Numbered from the stretch's first letter, positions 7,007 through 15,974 are shown. The stretch: DNA of 64,000 bases from Mucilaginibacter xinganensis (GCF_002257585.1 NZ_CP022743.1:1426001-1490000); one strand, 5' to 3'. Notes: generated by a model not told the origin, from the letters alone. Numbers and translations are program-made.

Positions 7007-9286
7007 ATGAAAATAGCATACATCTCAACCTATCCTCCCCGCGAATGCGGAATAGCAACATTTAACCAAAATTTGATGCGCGCAGTGAATGCCAATTTCC
7101 CCGACAGGAAATCATTATTGAACGGTGGTTTTGTTGTTGCCCTGAATGATTCTGAAAGCATGCAGGAATATGAATACCCGGAGGAGGTTAAGTATGTGAT
7201 CAGGCAAAATCATCAAAAGGACTATATCCGTGCGGCCAATTACATTAATACCAGCAGCGCCGATGTTTGTATTATGGAGCATGAGTTTGGAATTTACGGC
7301 GGCGAAAGCGGCATTTATATCCTTCCGCTATTGAACAGGCTGGAGAAGCCACTGATCTCCATTTTACATACTATTTTGAAAGATCCCAGTTATGTGCAGC
7401 GCATCATCATTCGCGAAATTGCCGATCAATCATCAAAAATAATTGTAATGAGCAAACGGGCGGTTGAATTTTTAACCACCATTTACGATATCCCCGCGGA
7501 GAAAATCCAGATCATAGAGCATGGGGTGCCTGATGTCGAAGCATCGCAGCCGAACCCGGTTAAAGGTTTAACCCAATTTAAAAATCATAAAGTATTGTTA
7601 ACCTTTGGCTTAATAAGCCGGGGCAAGGGGCTGGAAACCGTGGTAAGGGCATTGCCTAAAATTGTTGAGAACCATCCTGAAGTAATGTACGTGGTTTTAG
7701 GAAATACCCACCCCGGCGTAATAAAAAGTTCGGGCGAAGAGTACCGCGACCACCTGAAAACCCTTGCTGCACAACTGGGCGTTTCAAAGCACTTAAGTTT
7801 CATTAATAAGTTCGTATCAGAAGAAGAACTGGTGGATTATTTGGCAGCAACCGATATATACGTTACCCCATACTTAAACGAGGCTCAAATAACCAGCGGA
7901 ACTTTGTCATACGCCGTTGGCGCGGGTGCAGCAGTGGTGTCAACACCATACTGGCACGCAACCGAGCTGTTAGCCAACAACCGCGGCCGCTTGTTCGATT
8001 TTAAAAATGCTGACGCGCTGGCCGAAAACGTAATTGAGCTATTAGACCAGGAACGGGTACTGAACGAATTGAAGCAAAACGCCTATAATTATGGCCTGCA
8101 TTTACGCTGGCCGGTGATAGGGTCGGAGTTTATACGGGTGGCGCAGGAAGCGTGTGCCGACCACGATTTTAGTGACAAGATATTAAAGAACAGTATTGTT
8201 GACCCCGAGATAATGCCTAAGTTTAGCCTTACACATGTGCTGCGCTTAACTGATGACACCGGGATAGTTCAACACGCCAAATATGGCATTCCTAATTTAA
8301 AGGAGGGTTATTGCCTGGATGATAATGCGCGTGCGCTCATTATGGCATTAATGTCTTACCAGCGCAGCAAAAGCAAGGAAGCGTTTGAGTTGCTGCCCAT
8401 TTACCTGAGCTATATTCACTATATGCAAACGGAGGATGGTAACTTCCGCAATTTTTTAAGTTTCGACCGCCGTTACCTGGATGAGGTTGGCTCGGAAGAT
8501 TCATTCGGGCGCACCATCTGGTCGCTTGGCTACCTTATAGGCTGTTCGTCCAGTAACTCATACCGGGAATTTGCTACCGAGATTTTTCACCGTTCGTTCC
8601 CCCATTTTAAAACCCTGAAACATTTGCGGGGAATGGCCAATACAATCATCGGTATCAGCCTTTACTTGAAAGTGTTCCCCGGTGATGATGGAATGATTGC
8701 TGAGATGGTAAACTTAACCACGCCGCTGATGGCTGCCTATGAGCGCCACCAGTCAGACGGCTGGCAATGGTTTGAAGAAAAAATGACTTATGATAATGCG
8801 ATACTTCCGCTGGCGCTCTTACACTCGTGCGAGATTACAGGTGACGAAGCGGTTAAACAAGTAGCGCTAAAAACGATGGCATTTTTGGATGAGGTAACGC
8901 TGGCAAACGGCTATTTAAGCCCTGTTGGAAACGAAGGCTGGTACCACAAAGGCGGTACATGCCCTGTTTATGACCAGCAGGCTATTGAAACCATGGCCAT
9001 GGTGCTGATGCATTTTCAGGCCTATACCATTTTTCGCAAGCCACAATATATTGAAAAGATGTTTTTGTGTTATAAATGGTTCCTAGGGGAAAATACGCTA
9101 AGGGCGCCGCTCTATGACCACGAAACGAAAGGCTGTTGTGATGGCTTGCTGCCAACGGGTATAAACCGGAACCAGGGCGCTGAAAGTACGCTGGCTTACC
9201 TGATATCGCATCTTACGGTATTAAAGGCATTTGAGCTGGAGTATGAGTATAACAAGTTAGATGAACATGCTTCATTCTCCTATTAA
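7007..9286 (+). CDS. Two-domain GT4 glycosyltransferase with C-terminal alpha-helical (GH-like) domain
   Basis: About 759 residues. The first 400 form a GT-B glycosyltransferase of family 4: MKIAYISTYPPRECGIATF start, HEFGIYGGESG, TFGLISRGKGLETVVRALP, and ITSGTLSYAVGAGAAVVSTPYW in the sugar-nucleotide region. The last 350 residues (from about LTDDTGIVQHAKYGIPN, with GYCLDDNARALIMALM) resemble an alpha/alpha-barrel glycan-processing domain. I prefer the ATG at 7007; the open frame allows GTG 6971 or ATG 6974, 11-12 residues earlier. The second GT4 gene starts right at the stop codon. With the GH130 gene opposite, a mannose-containing glycan is a reasonable guess. Confidence 0.85.
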   Translation: MKIAYISTYPPRECGIATFNQNLMRAVNANFPDRKSLLNGGFVVALNDSESMQEYEYPEEVKYVIRQNHQKDYIRAANYINTSSADVCIMEHEFGIYGGESGIYILPLLNRLEKPLISILHTILKDPSYVQRIIIREIADQSSKIIVMSKRAVEFLTTIYDIPAEKIQIIEHGVPDVEASQPNPVKGLTQFKNHKVLLTFGLISRGKGLETVVRALPKIVENHPEVMYVVLGNTHPGVIKSSGEEYRDHLKTLAAQLGVSKHLSFINKFVSEEELVDYLAATDIYVTPYLNEAQITSGTLSYAVGAGAAVVSTPYWHATELLANNRGRLFDFKNADALAENVIELLDQERVLNELKQNAYNYGLHLRWPVIGSEFIRVAQEACADHDFSDKILKNSIVDPEIMPKFSLTHVLRLTDDTGIVQHAKYGIPNLKEGYCLDDNARALIMALMSYQRSKSKEAFELLPIYLSYIHYMQTEDGNFRNFLSFDRRYLDEVGSEDSFGRTIWSLGYLIGCSSSNSYREFATEIFHRSFPHFKTLKHLRGMANTIIGISLYLKVFPGDDGMIAEMVNLTTPLMAAYERHQSDGWQWFEEKMTYDNAILPLALLHSCEITGDEAVKQVALKTMAFLDEVTLANGYLSPVGNEGWYHKGGTCPVYDQQAIETMAMVLMHFQAYTIFRKPQYIEKMFLCYKWFLGENTLRAPLYDHETKGCCDGLLPTGINRNQGAESTLAYLISHLTVLKAFELEYEYNKLDEHASFSY

Positions 9287-10294
9287 ATGAAAGCAGCCAT
9301 ATTAGCACCTGTTGCCTGGCGTACACCGCCCAGGCACTATGGCCCGTGGGAACAGGTGGCATCAAACATTGCCGAAGGGCTGGTGAAGCTTGGGGTTGAT
9401 GTTTCATTGTTTGCAACAGGCGATTCCATTACCGCCGGGAAATTATATTCCATTTGCGCCACAGGCTATGAGGAAGACCGTACCCAGGATGCAAAGGTGC
9501 TGGAATGCCTGCACATCAGTAACCTGATGGAGCGGGCCGGCGAGTTTGACATCATTCATAATAACTTTGATTTTTTGCCGCTTACCTATTCAGGCCTGGT
9601 AAAAACACCGGTTATTACCACCATTCATGGTTTTTCGTCGCCACGGATAATCCCAGTATATAAGAAGTACAATGCTTTGGGGCATTATGTATCCATCAGC
9701 AATGCGGACCGTAGTCCGGAACTCAATTATCTTTCAACTGTTTACAACGGCTTAAACGTTGCGGAGTTTGAGTTTAATGATACCCCCGGTGATTACCTGC
9801 TGTATTTTGGCCGCATTCATCATGATAAGGGTACTGCCGAAGCGATAGCAATTGCGCAAAAATGTAAAAGGAAGCTGCTAATTGCGGGGTTGATACAGGA
9901 TAGCAATTATTTCAAAGAAAAAGTAGAACCCTTTCTTGGCGCTGATATCATATATGTAGGTAATGCTGAGCCGGCAAAAAGGAGCGAGCTTTTACGAAAC
10001 GCTTTTGCGCTTTTGCATCCTATAAATTTTAACGAACCTTTTGGAATGAGTGTGGCTGAAGCAATGCTTTGCGGTACACCGGTAATAGCGTTTAATAAAG
10101 GCTCGATGCCGGAATTGATTAAGGACGCAAAGACAGGTTTCTTAGTTGACAATGTTCATGAAGCTGTTGATGCGGTTGGCAAAGTTGGAAATATAAGCCG
10201 CGAAGATTGCCGCACCTGGGCCGAATCGCAATTCTCGGCCGATAAAATGGCGGAAGATTACTTAAAATTATACAAGCAGATCTTAGCTAAATAA
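9287..10294 (+). CDS. GT4 family glycosyltransferase
   Basis: A 335-residue GT-B retaining glycosyltransferase. The N-terminus MKAAILAPVAWRTPPRHYGP with WEQVASNIAEGLV is the acceptor-side Rossmann fold. The C-terminal EPFGMSVAEAMLCGTPVIAF carries the EX7E motif that contacts the nucleotide sugar, and SMPELIKDAKTGFLVDN follows. Its ATG abuts the TAA of the upstream GT4 gene (9284-9286), so translation is probably coupled. The donor is likely a GDP- or UDP-hexose; the product is unknown. Confidence 0.92.
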   Translation: MKAAILAPVAWRTPPRHYGPWEQVASNIAEGLVKLGVDVSLFATGDSITAGKLYSICATGYEEDRTQDAKVLECLHISNLMERAGEFDIIHNNFDFLPLTYSGLVKTPVITTIHGFSSPRIIPVYKKYNALGHYVSISNADRSPELNYLSTVYNGLNVAEFEFNDTPGDYLLYFGRIHHDKGTAEAIAIAQKCKRKLLIAGLIQDSNYFKEKVEPFLGADIIYVGNAEPAKRSELLRNAFALLHPINFNEPFGMSVAEAMLCGTPVIAFNKGSMPELIKDAKTGFLVDNVHEAVDAVGKVGNISREDCRTWAESQFSADKMAEDYLKLYKQILAK

Positions 10295-10300
10295 AGGGTG

Positions 10301-10340
10301 CTTGCTTACAGCCCTTGCTTTAACAAAGGCTGTAAGCAGG
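10301..10340. terminator. Hairpin between the converging GT4 and GH130 genes
   Basis: TGCTTACAGCC (10303-10313) pairs perfectly with GGCTGTAAGCA (10328-10338), and flanking bases extend the stem. It lies between two convergent 3' ends (10294 and 10354). T-tracts on both sides are poor, so termination is likely but not certain. Confidence 0.6.
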
Positions 10341-10353
10341 CGTTTGTTCGGCC

Positions 10354-11871
10354 TCAATGTTCTACTTTATCTTTAACCTTTGCAGCTTTTTCTACTTTGT
10401 TGGTTTCTTTTTTATCGTCAATAAGCTTAGTGATCAATTCGTTCAGGTCAACCTCGGCAAAGGCGGTTGAAGAATCTGATACGCCATAAGGAATAATAAG
10501 TTTGCCATTGTGCACCAATGCGCCGCATGAGTATAATACATTGGGTACATACCCCTCGCGTTCATCGCTGTTAGGGATCAGCAGCGGTTCTTTTAAGCGA
10601 CCGATCTCAACCTCGGGATCGTCCAGCTTTAGTAAGCTTGCACCCAGCACATACCTGCGCATAGGTCCTACACCGTGCGTAATAACCACCCATCCATGCT
10701 CGGTTTCAATTGGCGAGCCGCAATTGCCGATCTGGATAAATTCCCAGCTGAATTTGGGCTGCTGCAACATAATAGGCTTTTCCCAGATGTTGATCTTATC
10801 AGAATACATGATGTAGTTATTACAACCATCTATCCTGGAGATCATTGCAAACTTGCCATTTATCTTTCGCGGAAACAGGGCCAGGTTTTTGTTTTGCGCA
10901 CCTGCACCGTACAAAGGCATTATTTTAAAGTTGTAAAAATCGTTGGTTTGCAAAAGCTTTGGCATAATCAGCGAGCCATCATACGCCGTATAAGTGGCGT
11001 AATAAACGGTGCTGTCGTCGTCGTTTTTAAAATGTACAAACCTTGCATCCTCAATTCCTTTGCGTTCATATTCCGAAATAGGAAAAATAACCCGGTCAGA
11101 TATATCAGTATCCAGCGAAAAAACGATTTCGTAATAGGAGTCTGCCAGCCAAAGGATCTTGTCATACTCCAGCTTTTTGATATCGGTTTCCTGCATTTTC
11201 TGCGAATCGATAATGATGCGGCGCAGGTTTGCGTATTCAAAATGATGATCCAGCTTTGACTCCAGTTCGTTCAGTACATTAATATCTATTTGAGTTACGG
11301 CTGCTTTTTCAAAGAAGAGTTTCTTGTTATAAACCGCGTTCCTTACAATTTCGGCTTCGTCAATATAGCTGCCGGCCGGTAAAACGGTAATATTATTTGC
11401 CTGGTCAATTAAAGCCCTTCTGAATGTTATGGACGAGATATGTCCTTCGCCCACAGCCCGGAAACTAATAATTACCCTCCGCTGCCCTTCCTGCAGTTCT
11501 GTTTGATCCGGATCTTCAATAATTGAGGGGTTAAAGAAAGCGGCCGATTCAATAGAGTATTCATGTGTAAAATACGAGCCTATCAGCAGCTTACGATAAA
11601 CGGTTAACGTATCATAATCAATATCAAGCTCGGCAAAAAGAGGCTTTAATTTGCTGCAATGGCGGTTAAGCGCCCGGGTAATATTACGGTGTCTTTTGGA
11701 GTATTCCTGCAATAAGGGCGATACAATACCAAATGCATTGTCTTCGCTAATATCCATAACCCTTTGAATTACCTCTTTGGCCCGGTCATTTCCATTAAAA
11801 AAGAATCTGGCAATTACGCGTTTGGGATCAGGATTTATTCTTATTGGCTTGCGTTCAATGGAAAGTCTCAT
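10354..11871 (-). CDS. GH130-like glycoside phosphorylase/hydrolase with long N-terminal extension
   Basis: A 505-residue protein. The C-terminal two thirds read as a five-bladed beta-propeller of glycoside hydrolase family 130: GIEDARFVHF (Glu274-Asp275), NKNLALFPRKINGKFAMISR, and the GNCGSPIETEHGWVVITHGVG segment. GH130 enzymes mostly phosphorolyse beta-mannosides (Man-Glc, beta-1,2-mannobiose, Man-GlcNAc), releasing mannose 1-phosphate in the cytosol. The first 170 residues are extra compared with the 330-390 residue enzymes. It converges on two GT4 genes, which suggests making and recycling of one glycan. The ending is lysine-rich (KVEKAAKVKDK). Confidence 0.87.
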   Translation of the reverse strand: MRLSIERKPIRINPDPKRVIARFFFNGNDRAKEVIQRVMDISEDNAFGIVSPLLQEYSKRHRNITRALNRHCSKLKPLFAELDIDYDTLTVYRKLLIGSYFTHEYSIESAAFFNPSIIEDPDQTELQEGQRRVIISFRAVGEGHISSITFRRALIDQANNITVLPAGSYIDEAEIVRNAVYNKKLFFEKAAVTQIDINVLNELESKLDHHFEYANLRRIIIDSQKMQETDIKKLEYDKILWLADSYYEIVFSLDTDISDRVIFPISEYERKGIEDARFVHFKNDDDSTVYYATYTAYDGSLIMPKLLQTNDFYNFKIMPLYGAGAQNKNLALFPRKINGKFAMISRIDGCNNYIMYSDKINIWEKPIMLQQPKFSWEFIQIGNCGSPIETEHGWVVITHGVGPMRRYVLGASLLKLDDPEVEIGRLKEPLLIPNSDEREGYVPNVLYSCGALVHNGKLIIPYGVSDSSTAFAEVDLNELITKLIDDKKETNKVEKAAKVKDKVEH

Positions 11872-12100
11872 ATAAAAAAATGAATTTATTGTTTAACAGC
11901 ATTGCGCTGAAATTGATTGCAGCAATTTTACGATTAATTTAGTGGCTGCCCATAATTTAAAGGTTTTAAACGTTGTAGTTGTTGAAACGTTATGAGGTTT
12001 TTAGTATTGTTGAACTAACTTCATTAATGTTTACAAGCATTACAATAATTTCAATGTGTACAACAATCTCTCATCAACCAAATTAGTATCTTGCCTGCTT
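11872..12100. other. Divergent intergenic region between GH130 and the response regulator
   Basis: About 230 bp serving two divergent genes. It is A/T-rich and no TAnnTTTG box or strong palindrome stands out. A GTG at 12056 extends the regulator frame upstream but is not convincing as a start. Confidence 0.45.
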
Positions 12101-12778
12101 ATGAACGTATTGATTGTAGAAGATGAAAAAGGGCTGGCCCTTGAGATAGGCGAGTTTTTAAGCCATGAGGGTTTTACGATAGAACACGCCCATACCAAAA
12201 GCAAGGCCGAAGAAAAAATATGTGTAAATAGTTATGATTTTATACTGCTTGACCTCAACCTGCCCGATGGCGATGGCTTTGGCTTGCTGCAATTGATTAA
12301 AGATTTAAAAGACCGGGATGATGCCATAATTATTTTAACTGCCCGCGGTGCTGTGGATGATAAGGTACATGGGCTTGAGCAGGGGGCTGATGATTACCTG
12401 GCAAAACCATTTTCGTTAAATGAGCTTTTAGCGCGCATACATGCCATTACCCGGCGCAAGCATAAGCTGGAGAGTAATGATATAGTGATTAAGGAGTTTA
12501 AAATGAACATACAGAACCGCACCATATATTACAATACAGAGCGGATAAACTTAACCAAAAAGGAATTTGAGATACTTAACTATCTGGTGTTGAATAAAAA
12601 CCGGGTAATATCGCGCACCAACCTGACGGAACATGTTTGGGGCGATGTGCTGGAGATTAACTCCGATTCGAACTTTGTTGATGTGCATGTTAAGAACCTG
12701 AGGAAAAAGCTCTCGCAATTTGAACCAATAGAATGGTTTGAAACGGTGAGGAGTATCGGATACAGGGTTAATATTTAA
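12101..12778 (+). CDS. OmpR/PhoB family response regulator
   Basis: A 225-residue two-component regulator. The receiver domain starts MNVLIVEDEK with acidic Glu7/Asp8, the phospho-acceptor Asp51 in FILLDLNLPDGDGF, Thr in IILTARG and Lys in LAKPFSL. The C-terminal winged helix shows LTKKEFEILNYLV and the end ETVRSIGYRVNI. The ATG at 12101 gives the canonical receiver start; the frame also opens 15 residues earlier at a GTG. The histidine kinase at 12888 is its likely partner, separated by a palindromic repeat. The signal is unknown. Confidence 0.95.
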   Translation: MNVLIVEDEKGLALEIGEFLSHEGFTIEHAHTKSKAEEKICVNSYDFILLDLNLPDGDGFGLLQLIKDLKDRDDAIIILTARGAVDDKVHGLEQGADDYLAKPFSLNELLARIHAITRRKHKLESNDIVIKEFKMNIQNRTIYYNTERINLTKKEFEILNYLVLNKNRVISRTNLTEHVWGDVLEINSDSNFVDVHVKNLRKKLSQFEPIEWFETVRSIGYRVNI

Positions 12779-12783
12779 GGAAC

Positions 12784-12880
12784 GGTTGATTGAGCTGATT
12801 AAGAAAGTAGTTGATTGGTTTATAAAGAATTGGAAAATAACTTAGTCAACTTAATCAACCCAATTTAACTTAATCAACTT
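12784..12880. repeat. Word-built imperfect palindrome (GGTTGATTAAGTTGA vocabulary)
   Basis: GGTTGATTGAGCTGATTAAG at 12784-12803 is the reverse complement of 12841-12860 at 17 of 20 positions, with a 37-nt A/T-rich loop. The right arm continues with a further copy of CTTAATCAAC at 12869-12878. It fills the gap between the response regulator stop and the kinase ATG. The same words recur at 39572, 43749 and 50701. Confidence 0.8.
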
Positions 12881-12887
12881 ACCTTAC

Positions 12888-14204
12888 ATGAAACTACAAA
12901 TAAAACTGGCTTTATATAATACCCTAACCAAGCTGGCTATTATTGTGTTTACCGGCGTGCTGATGTTTTTTTCGCTGGAGAAGATCACCTATGCGCATTT
13001 ATCAACCCGGCTTACCAATAAAAGAGATGTATTCATCAATAACCTTTCATCAAAAGAGATCAGTCAGATCCTTAGCCAGCAGCAAAGTTTTACCAATTAC
13101 AATATTTTAAAGGAAGAATACATTTTTCTTAAGTCAATTCCTTACGAGGCCGGGCGGAAACCCACGGAAAGTTTTAGCACCCAGCGGCGCACCATCGAAA
13201 AAAATACGGACAATTATTTGGTACTTACTTACCGTTTTAATTTCGAAAATCACAGTTACCTGCTGGAGATAGGGGACACCCTTGACACCATTATACAGCT
13301 GAAGCAAACCATAAAACAATTTACCTTGCTGTTGCTGGTTGTGGCTTTGCTGCTTACCCTCATCATTGACCTTATTTTTACCAAATACCTGCTGGCCCCT
13401 TTCTATCATATAATAGACCGGAAGTTGATCAAAGTCAACGATCCGATGAACTTTGACTATGCAAAGGTTGAAACCAGCACACAGGATTTTAGGTTGCTTG
13501 ACGAGAGTATCAGCACCTTAATGAAAAAAATTGCCGACCTGTTTAGCCTTGAGAAACAATTTATAGCCAATGTATCGCATGAACTGCTTACGCCGATCTC
13601 CATCATCAGCTCAAGGCTGGAAAATGTACTGTCGCACGAGGACTTAAAAGAAGATAGCGAAAATAAAATATTTGCATCGCTTAAAACCTTAAACAGGTTA
13701 AAATCAATTATCAACAGCCTGCTTTTGATATCAAAAGTGGAAAACAAGCAGTTCAACAAAAATGATAAGATTAGGATTGCCGATGTAGTTGATGAGGTTT
13801 ACGGCGAACTGGAAGACCGCATGGAAGATAAACAGATTACCTTTAATAATAATATAAAGCATAACTACTCCATACGGGGTAACCACACGCTCATGCATAC
13901 CGTGCTTTTTAACATTATTAATAACTCGATAAAGTACAACCGGCCAGAGGGCGGTAGTATTGATATTAACGACCATTTAACCGCAAATGGGTACGAACTT
14001 GAAATTGCAGACACAGGAAAAGGGATGAGCAGCCAGGAAGTAGAAAAGGCGTTTAACCGTTTTGAAAAGCTGGATACCGACGAGAAGGAGAGCTATGGCC
14101 TGGGACTGGCTATCGTGAAAAGTATCGCTACGTTTCATGATATAAAAATTCAAATAATATCAGCGACAAATGAAGGAACTTCTATAAAACTGATGTTTAA
14201 TTAA
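12888..14204 (+). CDS. Membrane-bound sensor histidine kinase
   Basis: A 438-residue kinase with a TM helix at about 12-30, a roughly 110-residue extracytoplasmic part, a second TM at about 144-165 and a cytoplasmic kinase core. His231 lies in FIANVSHELLTPISIISSRL. The ATPase domain shows the N-box NIINNSIKYN, DTGKGMS and a glycine-rich YGLGLAIVKSIA. It presumably phosphorylates the regulator encoded immediately upstream. The sensor region matches no domain I recognise. A strong terminator follows at 14276. Confidence 0.95.
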   Translation: MKLQIKLALYNTLTKLAIIVFTGVLMFFSLEKITYAHLSTRLTNKRDVFINNLSSKEISQILSQQQSFTNYNILKEEYIFLKSIPYEAGRKPTESFSTQRRTIEKNTDNYLVLTYRFNFENHSYLLEIGDTLDTIIQLKQTIKQFTLLLLVVALLLTLIIDLIFTKYLLAPFYHIIDRKLIKVNDPMNFDYAKVETSTQDFRLLDESISTLMKKIADLFSLEKQFIANVSHELLTPISIISSRLENVLSHEDLKEDSENKIFASLKTLNRLKSIINSLLLISKVENKQFNKNDKIRIADVVDEVYGELEDRMEDKQITFNNNIKHNYSIRGNHTLMHTVLFNIINNSIKYNRPEGGSIDINDHLTANGYELEIADTGKGMSSQEVEKAFNRFEKLDTDEKESYGLGLAIVKSIATFHDIKIQIISATNEGTSIKLMFN

Positions 14205-14275
14205 CAACTTCACATAATCTTCATACTAACTATGTTTCTTTGGACTGTGGAGTTTTAGTTTCTTGTTACCCCTAT

Positions 14276-14309
14276 AAAGCTGTTCTTTGAAAAAAGGACA
14301 GCTTTTTTT
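14276..14309 (+). terminator. Intrinsic terminator after the two-component pair
   Basis: AAAGCTGTTCTTT (14276-14288) pairs with AAAGGACAGCTTT (14293-14305) with a single G-U pair and a GAAA loop, followed by T7. The T-tract reaches the stop codon of the converging DUF58 gene (14308-14310). Confidence 0.92.
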
Positions 14310-15222
14310 ATATCATCTTATTCCGCTTGATGAGGTACGATTTAAGCACATTGTTATAACCATCCTCAATGTAGGCGTCAACCATATCAATATGGTACTG
14401 CGCGCACTTTAATTCAAGCTGGTGGCGATAGTGTGCCAATGATGTGATGTAGGAGTCGCGAATTTTATTCGGATGCACCCGCACTTGCTCACCGCTCTCG
14501 ATATCAATAAATTGATGAGGGCGGTTAGCGAAGTTAAAATCAAGCTCCTTGTGTTTATCATTAACATTAAAAATAATCACCTCGTGCTTGTTGTATTTTA
14601 AATGCTGGATAGCCGCAAACAGCGCCTGCATTTTATCAGGGTTAAGGCTATTTTCCAGCATGTCGCTGAACAGGATGATCATGGAGCGCTGATGAATTTG
14701 CCCTGCCACCTGGTGCAGCACCTGCGTAATATTGGTTGTTGTATTTATTTTAGGATTATTGTATGCTTTTTCCAACTCGGCATACAGATAAAACAGGTGC
14801 GAAGTAGTTGATTTTACCTGCGTTATTATTTGGACCTTGTCGCTAAACAGGCATAAGCCAAAGGCATCGCGCTGTTTTTTGAACAGGTACATGAGCGATG
14901 CTATTGCATAAATGGAGAATTGCAGCTTATTGATCCCCTTATCCGGGAAATTCATGGATGAAGAGGTATCCAACAGGAGGTAACACCTTAGGTTGGTTTC
15001 TTCTTCAAACTGTTTTACAAACAGCTTATCGGTACGGGCCAGCAGCTTCCAGTCTATATTTTTTACGGATTCGCCATTGTTGTACAGGCGGTGCTCGGCA
15101 AATTCAACTGAAAAACCGTGGAAAGGACTTTGATGCAAGCCGGTTATAAAGCCTTCAACTACCTGGCGGGCCAGCAGCTCGAGGTTAGCTAATTGCCTTA
15201 TATGCTGATCATCATTTAACAT
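14308..15222 (-). CDS. DUF58 domain-containing protein
   Basis: A 304-residue cytosolic protein of the DUF58 family (von Willebrand A-like fold). Typical segments are GLHQSPFHGFSVEFAEHR, NIDWKLLARTDKLFVKQFEE and CYLLLDTSSSMNFP, a DxSxS metal-site pattern. DUF58 genes usually sit beside a MoxR ATPase and act with it in complex maturation or stress; no MoxR gene is next to it here. I placed the start at the ATG at 15222, which follows AAGAAAGG; the open frame runs 33 residues further upstream to 15321 without homology that I recognise. Confidence 0.9.
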   Translation of the reverse strand: MLNDDQHIRQLANLELLARQVVEGFITGLHQSPFHGFSVEFAEHRLYNNGESVKNIDWKLLARTDKLFVKQFEEETNLRCYLLLDTSSSMNFPDKGINKLQFSIYAIASLMYLFKKQRDAFGLCLFSDKVQIITQVKSTTSHLFYLYAELEKAYNNPKINTTTNITQVLHQVAGQIHQRSMIILFSDMLENSLNPDKMQALFAAIQHLKYNKHEVIIFNVNDKHKELDFNFANRPHQFIDIESGEQVRVHPNKIRDSYITSLAHYRHQLELKCAQYHIDMVDAYIEDGYNNVLKSYLIKRNKMI

Positions 15223-15344
15223 CCTTTCTTGATTTGGCCGATTGTGAAAAAAGACTTGCTGCGTATAAAAATGGATTGATTTATAAAACAATTGCACCGG
15301 TCGGTTTCCCAATCGGTGCAATTATTCGTAATCGTTAAATCAAT

Positions 15345-15665
15345 TTATACTAATTGCTTAGCTAATTTTTCAGTTAATACAGATTTTGGAACAGCGCCAA
15401 TTTGTTTGTCAACAATTTCGCCGTTTTTAAAGAATAAAAGAGCGGGGATATTACGGATACCAAATTTTACTGATATGCCTGGGTTATGGTCAACATTAAC
15501 TTTACCTACTACCGCTTTGCCTTCATATTCTTTTGCAATTTCTTCAACTACCGGTCCAACCATGCGACAAGGGCCGCACCATTCTGCCCAAAAATCAATT
15601 AATACGGGTTTGTCAGATTTAAGGACAAGTTCGTCAAAGTTTGCATCAGTTATTTCTAAAGCCAT
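15345..15665 (-). CDS. trxA: Thioredoxin
   Basis: A 106-residue thioredoxin with the WCGPC active site (Cys30, Cys33) in FWAEWCGPCRMV and the cis-proline region RNIPALLFF. It reduces cytosolic disulfides and is the likely electron donor of peroxiredoxins such as Bcp at 2840-3301. It has its own TATATTTG promoter element upstream on the minus strand. Confidence 0.97.
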   Translation of the reverse strand: MALEITDANFDELVLKSDKPVLIDFWAEWCGPCRMVGPVVEEIAKEYEGKAVVGKVNVDHNPGISVKFGIRNIPALLFFKNGEIVDKQIGAVPKSVLTEKLAKQLV

Positions 15666-15692
15666 GATTTCTAAATTTTATTTTTCGTGTTA

Positions 15693-15724
15693 CAAATATA
15701 TACTATTCAAATAGCTTGCCGCAA
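15693..15724 (-). promoter_or_regulatory. trxA promoter, TTG-N21-TATATTTG
   Basis: On the minus strand TATATTTG (15700-15693) matches TAnnTTTG, with TTG 21 nt upstream (15724-15722). The leader to the ATG at 15665 is short and A-rich without a Shine-Dalgarno sequence. Confidence 0.6.
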
Positions 15725-15914
15725 TTGTGTATATGACAATATGACAATTAAATTATCGCCGGCATGCCTAAATGTATTGTTTGATTTTCGGTTGACAATA
15801 GTATGAGTTTTTGGTTGCATTTGGATGATAATGAACTGCTTTTTTGTCCGTTGCCGCGAATTATCACCTGGATGAGCAACAAGGTAATAGATCCTACAAA
15901 AGATCTGCAATAAT

Positions 15915-15966
15915 CCGAAATCGAAATTCCACATTCCGAAATTCGTTATATCTCATATCTATCTCC
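15915..15966. repeat. Tandem words CCGAAAT / CGAAATTCC / TATCTCATATCT
   Basis: CCGAAATCGAAATTCC (15915-15930) and ATTCCGAAATTCG (15933-15945) repeat the same 7-9-base word; CGAAATTCG is self-complementary. TATATCTCATATCTATCTCC follows at 15947-15966. A related TCTCATATCTCACATCT run precedes nuoM at 55765. Confidence 0.6.
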
Positions 15967-15974
15967 TACATTTG
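15967..15974 (+). promoter_or_regulatory. TACATTTG element 4 nt before the GldA-like ATG
   Basis: It matches the TAnnTTTG -7 consensus and lies 4 nt before the ATG at 15979, which predicts a leaderless or nearly leaderless mRNA. Confidence 0.5.

Noticed and set aside
12056..12100. GTG at 12056 as the response-regulator start
   Set aside because: The receiver domain begins at MNVLIVEDE (12101); the extra 15 residues have no place in the fold.
15223..15321. 33-residue N-terminal extension of the DUF58 protein
   Set aside because: No family member that I recognise has it, and the ATG at 15222 has a good AAGAAAGG upstream.
15707..15934. A 75-codon minus-strand frame upstream of trxA
   Set aside because: It overlaps the trxA promoter, has low-complexity composition and no homology that I recognise.
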